Assembly (NCBI GenBank): GCA_002495225.1
Contig: DAEF01000111.1
Location: 1-17,290 of the forward strand
DNA: 17,290 nucleotides
Reading direction: 5' to 3'
Origin: Methanoregulaceae archaeon UBA288
GTDB taxonomy: Archaea > Halobacteriota > Methanomicrobia > Methanomicrobiales > Methanospirillaceae
The position numbers and the translations under genes were made by a program. The notes beneath the pieces are model-generated. The model worked only from the letters and a program-made list of their open reading frames with translations. It was not told the DNA's origin and searched no databases. Shown in pieces: positions 13,301-17,290 of the stretch. The first letter of the stretch is position 1; the number at the start of each line of letters is the position of its first letter.

Positions 13301-13807
13301 TTACGTCCCGTTCACCTTTGCCTGGACCACCCGGTCCGAGACGAAGCCGTCCCCGAGCCGGATGGCGGCCAGGGTCTCCCCGAACCCGGGGTAGCTGGAG
13401 AGGTTGAACCCGAGCTCGTTCCGATAGGTCGTGGCGATGATGACGCCACGGCCGTCGATGACGTAGAGGTCGTACCCGGTGCCGAGATCGGCCTTCAGCC
13501 TCTCGAGGTTCATCTTCAGCGGGTTCCGGGCAGCGTGCTCGTACTCGTCGAGGAAGGCCGGGAACGCGTCGCGGAGCCGTGCCGTGAAGAGGTCGTCGAA
13601 GAGCGCGAGGTCCCGATCGGTCAGGCGGTGGTACGCGATCAGCGACGACTCCACGGCGTCCCGGTCGTCTTCCTCGATCTGGATCCGCTGGGCGCGGGCG
13701 TCGAGGTAGGCGTAGCTCGCGAGGAGAGCGATCGCGAGGATCACCACGAAGACGATCACGACCGTGATGTGCAGCGTGATCGGCGTATTCCGCACTGCCC
13801 GCCTCAC
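13301..13807 (-). CDS. N-terminal sensor part of the split histidine kinase
   Basis: This 168-residue product starts at the ATG at 13807 and ends at the in-frame TAA. It has a short basic N-terminus, one membrane segment (about 12-34, ITVVIVFVVILAIALLASYA) and most of an extracytoplasmic dCache-like domain. That domain contains DLGTGYDLYVIDGRGVIIATTY and NELGFNLSSYPGFGETL, then GDGFVSDRVVQAKVNG. Such domains sense small ligands outside the cell in methanogen kinases; the ligand is unknown. As a separate protein it would be anchored by one helix with no output domain. A TATA-like box lies 36-43 bases upstream. The ORF starts divergently from the non-coding, hairpin-rich region on its right. 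Confidence 0.7.
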   Translation of the reverse strand: MRRAVRNTPITLHITVVIVFVVILAIALLASYAYLDARAQRIQIEEDDRDAVESSLIAYHRLTDRDLALFDDLFTARLRDAFPAFLDEYEHAARNPLKMNLERLKADLGTGYDLYVIDGRGVIIATTYRNELGFNLSSYPGFGETLAAIRLGDGFVSDRVVQAKVNGT

Positions 13808-13842
13808 GCAACCCTCACAGGTAGATCGTTGGACGAGCAGAT

Positions 13843-13850
13843 GATAAATC
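13843..13850 (-). promoter_or_regulatory. TATA-like box of the histidine kinase gene
   Basis: GATTTATC on the minus strand lies 36-43 bases before the ATG at 13807, in a local AT-rich patch. This fits a leader of roughly 10-15 bases, so the hairpins further upstream are probably not part of the kinase mRNA. Confidence 0.5.
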
Positions 13851-13878
13851 CATCACTTTTCTTTCACGTTGCTGAAAC

Positions 13879-14213
13879 GGGCGCCCCCCGGCAGGTATGG
13901 AGCGCCCCTTGAAAGGTCGGTGTGGTCGTCACACCGAAACAACCGGAGGTCGGTGGATCGGCTCCTGCGCTACGATAGTCGCGGGCACCCACCGTCGTGC
14001 TCGCGGGGCTGATTGAGGGTCCTGCTCATCGTCCTCGCACCATGAGCGGGAAGGTGATCGGGTTCGTCCACGGTGCAGTTGCGAGGTTCAGTGCGAACCT
14101 CGCGCTCGGTTCGCAGGCGAGCCCGAACTCGATCTCCAGTGACCGGCAATTGGCAGACCTGGTGCGGCGCCGAAGGCGAGACGGCGCAACTCGGGCCGGT
14201 GAAGAGCCGGCCC
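13879..14213 (+). ncRNA. Candidate structured RNA: tandem hairpins in a 488-base non-coding region
   Basis: Between the kinase start and the stress-protein stop I find no credible gene but many inverted repeats in a row: GGGCGC/GCGCCC (13879-13907); TCGGTGTG/CACACCGA (13917-13937, five-base loop); an outer CGGTGG/CCACCG (13951-13956/13989-13994) enclosing a 9-pair stem with one bulge (13964-13985); a 9-pair stem (14021-14050); GCGAGGTTC/GAACCTCGC (14081-14103); GCTCG/CGAGC (14104-14122); GCGCCG/CGGCGC (14167-14187); and GGGCCGG/CCGGCCC (14193-14213). Two stems (at 13966/13983 and 14023/14048) contain a T opposite G, which pairs as U.G only in a plus-strand RNA. I do not recognise RNase P or SRP RNA motifs. 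Strand, ends and function are inferred. Confidence 0.35.
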
Positions 14214-14295
14214 TCGACCTTGCCGACGGTGAGTGCGCGGGGTGCATCGGGACGCTCCTCGCCTGGGCTCTGCGGTCTTACCCGGGCTCAGTGCG

Positions 14296-15219
14296 TCACC
14301 TGACGGTGCCCCGTCCCTCCTCTGTGCCGGCCGGCGGCGGCTCTACGAACGGGTTTCCCGGTTCGGAGGGTTTCATGACCAGGACCGGACGATCCGCCAT
14401 CCGCACGACGGCCGCCGAGGTGCTTCCGAGAAGGGCGTGGATGAAACCCCGGTCCCCCCTGGACTTCACGACGATCAGAGAGACACCCTTCTCCTGGGCG
14501 AAGAAGACGATCTCCTCGGCGGCGTCACCCACCCGGAGTGAGGCATGTACGGGTCCGCGCCCCGGGGAGATCGTTCTCGCCAGTTCCTCGAGCCGGGCCC
14601 GGGCGGCGTTGCTGATCTCTCTCACCTCCTCGAGGGATTCACCGGTCTCGACCGTGTAAAAGAGGGTGAGGGGCGCTTCCCGCGGGAGGGTTGCAGCGGA
14701 GGCAACCGCGACCTCGGGGGCTGAGAAGTCCGTGCAGACGAGGACGCTGGAGAAGAGGCCGGAGCAGGGGGAGCTCAGCTTCGGCGCACGGGTTCCCCTG
14801 TCGGCTGGCAGGTGGACGAGCAGGACGTCCTGGCGGCCGTTCCGGAGAATCTCGGCCGCGAAACTGCCCACGATCAGGGTCTCGATGGCCCCCCGACCCC
14901 GCCGGCCCATCGCGACGAGAGACGTGCCCTCCTCGGCAGCGACACGATTCACCACGTCCGCGAACGACCCTCCCCGGACCTGCTCGACCCGGGTTCGCAC
15001 CTGGACATCCTCCCACTTCAGGCTTGCGCGAAACTCCTCGATGCGGAGCCGTGCGTAGTCTGTCGCAGTGTCTGAGCCCGTAGCGGAGGGATTGAGACGC
15101 CGGGAATAGACGACGTGGAGAAGCACCACCCGGCCGATTCCCGGGAGTGCTCGCAGGCACTCCACGGCGTAGCGGGAGTCGTCAGAGAAATCAAAGGGAA
15201 CCAGGACATTCTCGTACAT
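14296..15219 (-). CDS. Tandem-domain universal stress protein (UspA family)
   Basis: This is a 307-residue cytosolic protein with two Usp domains. The first (about 1-138) opens MYENVLVPFDFSDDSRYAVE and carries the nucleotide-binding G-x2-G-x9-G-S motif at Gly105, Gly108 and Gly118-Ser119. The second (about 155-284) opens FSSVLVCTDFSAPEVAVAS and has the same motif except that Lys252 replaces the first Gly (K-S-R-G-x9-G-S), so the second site may bind nucleotide differently. A Pro/Glu/Gly-rich tail of about 23 residues follows. Family members bind ATP or other nucleotides and help cells under stress or starvation; the specific role here is unknown. GAGGT lies 6 bases before the ATG. The gene follows the sodium symporter on the same strand, but a 381-base gap argues for its own promoter. 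Confidence 0.92.
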   Translation of the reverse strand: MYENVLVPFDFSDDSRYAVECLRALPGIGRVVLLHVVYSRRLNPSATGSDTATDYARLRIEEFRASLKWEDVQVRTRVEQVRGGSFADVVNRVAAEEGTSLVAMGRRGRGAIETLIVGSFAAEILRNGRQDVLLVHLPADRGTRAPKLSSPCSGLFSSVLVCTDFSAPEVAVASAATLPREAPLTLFYTVETGESLEEVREISNAARARLEELARTISPGRGPVHASLRVGDAAEEIVFFAQEKGVSLIVVKSRGDRGFIHALLGSTSAAVVRMADRPVLVMKPSEPGNPFVEPPPAGTEEGRGTVR

Positions 15220-15410
15220 GGGGTGACCTCATGAGCAGGCGAGCGGAATCAGGCGTTCCTGTTCCGCGTCTTCGACAACTCCATACATCATGTCCATTTC
15301 TCCTGGCCTGAGGAGTGATAATTGCCTCGCGTAGACAAATAACATTCGCCGGTAATCGGCCTGCACTCCCCGCCAGGGAGGCCCGGACGGCCCATCACCT
15401 CTTCTGCGCG

Positions 15411-15465
15411 GTTCATCCGGGGCGGTTCGTCGGGCAATGCCCGGGGTTCCCCGACCCGGATGAGC
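15411..15465 (+). repeat. Long two-part hairpin
   Basis: GTTCATCCGG (15411-15420) pairs with CCGGATGAGC (15456-15465), with one T.G pair. Inside it GTCGGG (15429-15434) pairs with CCCGAC (15450-15455), stacked directly on the 3' side with an 8-base bulge on the 5' side. The T.G pair works as U.G only on a plus-strand RNA. Confidence 0.5.
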
Positions 15466-15476
15466 GTCCCACCGTG

Positions 15477-15515
15477 GCAGACCACCCCATAGCAGACATC
15501 CCGTTCATGGCAGAC
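15477..15515 (-). repeat. Three GTCTGC boxes
   Basis: On the minus strand the unit GTCTGC[C/T]A occurs three times at spacings of 15 and 18 bases (plus-strand GCAGAC at 15477, 15492 and 15510). The boxes lie 86-124 bases after the symporter stop and about 260-300 bases before the stress-protein start. They may be regulatory half-sites or chance. Confidence 0.35.
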
Positions 15516-15600
15516 GTGCAGCAGAGACAGCCCCGGTTCCGATCGTCCCGCCTGAGACGCGCTGGGGCCTGCGCCTGAGGGCGCCGTCTCCCGGACGGGG

Positions 15601-17130
15601 TCATCGCTCCGGGGGGCGTCGTCCGCCCGGGGTTTCCGGCTCGTGTTCGCGAAAGTCTTCTCCGGATCGAATACGCCTGAACCGGTAGCCGGCGAGAATC
15701 AATGCGAGGATGGCGAGCAGGATCCCGGCAACCACCTCGACCTGGAGCAGGGTCCCGATAAACTCGGTCTCCGGCAGGCTTCGCAAAAACGGAAAGTCAA
15801 GGCCTGACCAGAGGCGCGCGGCGGTCGTGACGACCAGGACACCGGGGATGAGAAACCTGCAGACGGGGTACACGATCCCTGCTGCACGCGCGCCGATCTC
15901 CCCGGAGAGGAGATCCCGTGAGACGAACCAGGTGAAGGCGACTGCCATGAGAAGTGCCGTGACGGGAAGACCGAGGGTCCCGACGGTTTCGTCCATGAAA
16001 TCGAGCACCCGGACTCCATCGAGACGGAGGTCGGCAGCGCTGTAGGAGAGGGCGGAGGGGAGGCCGATCGCCAGGAGTGCCCCCGTCAGGACGGCCGCGG
16101 AGCGCACACGGGACCAGCCGATCGATTCGTGGACGGCGGCCACTCCCACCTCCAGCATGGAGACGGAGGATGTGAGGGCGGCGAAAAAGAGGACGAGAAA
16201 AAAGGCCGGCCCGATCAGCCAGCCGGCCGGTAGCAGGTCGAAGGCGGCCGGGAGAGTGGAAAAAGCCAGCTCGGCGCCCGCGGTCGGGACGAACGAGAGC
16301 GAGAAGACGATGGGGAAGATCACGACCCCGGCCAGGAGGGCGACCGCGACATCGGCCGCGGTGATGACGAGCGAGGAGACAGGGAGCCCCTGATCCCTGC
16401 TGATGTAGGCCCCATACGTGAGCAGGATCCCGGTCCCGACCGAGAGGGAGAAGAAAGCCTGGCCGAAGGCGGCGCTCCAGACCAGGGGATCGCCCAGGAC
16501 AGAGAAGTCCGGGCTGAAGAGGAATACCATGCCCTCTGAGAAGCCCGGCAGCGTCTCTCCATACAGGGCGAGGAGGACCAGGATGGCGAGGGAGACCGGG
16601 ATGGTCAGGGTCGCGATCCGTTCGATCCCGTCCCGGACTCCGCGGGAGACGACTACACCCGTGATCGCGGTCGTCGCTCCGAATGCGGCGACCGGGAGCC
16701 ATCCCCCCGTGAACCCGGAGAAACTGGTCTCCGCCCCGGTAAGAGAGAAGAGGAAGTAGCCGAGGGTCCAGCCTGTGATGACCAGGTAGTACGCGAGGAC
16801 GAGAAGGTTGACCCCGAAGAGCAGCCAGCCGACGACCTCGAGCTCGCGGCGCACCGACCGGAAGGCACTCACGACGGTCCCGCGATAGTGCCGGCCCATG
16901 GCGAGCTCGAGGACCATCAGCGGAAGGGCGCAGAGAAAGATCGCGAGCAGGAACGGGACGAGGTACGCCCCCCCTCCGTTCTGGCCGAGAACCGCGGGAA
17001 ACCGCCAGATGTTGCCGATACCGACCGCTGAACCGATCGCCGCGAGGATGAACCCCGACTTCGAGGACCACTGCTCCGCATTGCCGCGCCCGTTACCCGG
17101 GTCCGGTGATGGCGGGGAAGCCTGTTTCAC
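15601..17130 (-). CDS. Neurotransmitter:sodium symporter (NSS/SNF, LeuT-fold) family transporter
   Basis: This membrane protein of about 509 residues has 11-12 predicted helices. The NSS signature is clear at the N-terminus: SGFILAAIGSAVGIGNIWRF, then PAVLGQNGGGAYLVPF. It includes the unwound TM1 with the sodium-binding Asn of GIGNIWRFP and the gating Arg. Later landmarks are VITGWTLGYFLFSL, SVGTGILLTYGAYIS (TM6 region) and AALTSSVSMLEV (TM8 sodium-site Ser pair). Prokaryotic members import amino acids with sodium; the exact substrate cannot be read. I chose the GTG at 17130 because GGGAGGA lies 8 bases before it. An in-frame ATG at 17151 would add seven residues (MRREDSD) but has a poor ribosome-binding site. 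No TATA-like box is evident in the 160 bases to the right edge. Confidence 0.93.
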   Translation of the reverse strand: MKQASPPSPDPGNGRGNAEQWSSKSGFILAAIGSAVGIGNIWRFPAVLGQNGGGAYLVPFLLAIFLCALPLMVLELAMGRHYRGTVVSAFRSVRRELEVVGWLLFGVNLLVLAYYLVITGWTLGYFLFSLTGAETSFSGFTGGWLPVAAFGATTAITGVVVSRGVRDGIERIATLTIPVSLAILVLLALYGETLPGFSEGMVFLFSPDFSVLGDPLVWSAAFGQAFFSLSVGTGILLTYGAYISRDQGLPVSSLVITAADVAVALLAGVVIFPIVFSLSFVPTAGAELAFSTLPAAFDLLPAGWLIGPAFFLVLFFAALTSSVSMLEVGVAAVHESIGWSRVRSAAVLTGALLAIGLPSALSYSAADLRLDGVRVLDFMDETVGTLGLPVTALLMAVAFTWFVSRDLLSGEIGARAAGIVYPVCRFLIPGVLVVTTAARLWSGLDFPFLRSLPETEFIGTLLQVEVVAGILLAILALILAGYRFRRIRSGEDFREHEPETPGGRRPPER

Positions 17131-17290
17131 GTCGCTGTCCTCCCGACGCATCTGCCGGGTGCCCGACCATCAGCAGACGGAAGAGAGCCATGGCGACCGA
17201 TCAGGTCGATGCTGACGAGCACGTGGCTTCTCGTGGTCTCTGTACCGGGAACCGGGTTGCCCGAGAGCCCCGGGTTCGGGATTGTCCGGG

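Larger units (their letters stand above)
11942..13807 (-). pseudogene. Sensor histidine kinase interrupted by one in-frame TAA
   Basis: A single frame runs from the ATG at 13807 to the TGA at 11942-11944, 621 codons plus stop, broken only by TAA at 13301-13303 (codon 169). Both sides of the stop belong to one protein: VVQAKVNGT before it, and RKYAYHPTPDHRYLLEIGL directly after it in the same frame, as in the extracytoplasmic sensor domains of methanogen kinases. The intact order would be TM1 (about 12-34), a dCache-like sensor, TM2 (about 302-323), HAMP, coiled coil, a His-containing dimerisation segment and HATPase_c. The rest shows no frameshift, which argues for a recent nonsense change, a sequencing error, or tolerated splitting. 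No response regulator is visible beside it. Confidence 0.75.
15220..15600 (-). other. 381-base gap between symporter and stress-protein genes
   Basis: No gene is supported. An AT-rich island at 15315-15346 contains GATAATTG and ACAAATAACATT and is the most likely promoter area; read on the minus strand it would give the stress-protein gene a leader of about 70-100 bases. Further right are a long hairpin (15411-15465) and three GTCTGC boxes (15477-15515). An 87-codon plus frame (15315-15578) and a 63-codon minus frame (15413-15604) have Arg/Pro-rich content and no recognisable domain. Confidence 0.4.

Noticed and set aside
11766..13811. 681-codon minus-strand frame over the kinase
   Set aside because: It is a different frame from the one giving sensor, HAMP and ATPase motifs, and its translation is Arg/Pro-rich.
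13997..14659. 220-codon plus frame and a 73-codon minus frame (14026-14247) in the hairpin-rich gap
   Set aside because: The plus frame runs antisense into the stress-protein gene and neither has a recognisable domain. The region is better explained by inverted repeats, though a decayed gene cannot be excluded.
15413..15604. 63-codon minus frame overlapping the symporter stop by ATGA
   Set aside because: Some NSS transporters have a small partner subunit in this position, but those are single membrane helices. This frame is Arg/Pro-rich with no hydrophobic helix and consists largely of the repeat boxes and hairpin.
1..17290. CRISPR array, rRNA, prophage or transposase genes
   Set aside because: I looked for regularly spaced repeats, rRNA signatures and recombinase motifs on both strands and found none. 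The 42-base repeat occurs only twice.

Overview
The window looks like chromosomal DNA from a GC-rich methanogenic archaeon, most likely class Methanomicrobia / order Methanomicrobiales. The evidence is an initiator tRNA-Met with the archaeal A1:U72 acceptor pair and no encoded CCA, short AT-rich TATA-like boxes about 25-45 bases before several starts, a two-TM sensor histidine kinase of the kind common in these methanogens, and a bacterial-type mutS-mutL pair, which is known in mesophilic Euryarchaeota. The taxon is an inference; no methanogenesis gene lies in the window.

Layout. 1-206 is the tail of a probable cation-efflux transporter. 261-656 (-) is a small DUF1801 protein. 885-959 is the initiator tRNA. 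After a long, hairpin-rich non-coding stretch comes an SLC13/DASS-type permease with central RCK_C (TrkA_C) domains (1425-3209). 3376-9589 is rich in DNA-repair genes: an SRAP/HMCES-type abasic-site protein, a small ferredoxin-like protein, a 3-methyladenine DNA glycosylase (-), and a translationally coupled mutS-mutL pair. 10047-11831 is a second permease of identical length (594 aa), about 67% identical to the first by my hand count. 11942-13807 (-) is a sensor histidine kinase interrupted by one in-frame TAA. 14296-15219 (-) is a tandem universal-stress protein. 15601-17130 (-) is a neurotransmitter:sodium-symporter family transporter.

The most informative structure is a 42-base direct repeat (41/42 identical). 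One copy is the last 14 codons of mutL, including the stop (9548-9589). The other lies at 11912-11953 and provides the last three codons and stop of the histidine kinase on the opposite strand. The second permease sits between the copies. This is what would remain if a permease-bearing segment of about 2.36 kb entered a former mutL/kinase convergent junction and duplicated the target, leaving both flanking genes with intact ends.

Other points for a second look: permease divergence concentrated in the cytosolic RCK_C region while the membrane halves stay conserved; a shared element at nearly the same distance before both permease starts; a cluster of perfect hairpins between the kinase and the stress protein (13879-14213) that may be an uncharacterised structured RNA; and the split kinase. 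All identities and pairings were counted by eye from the sequence.
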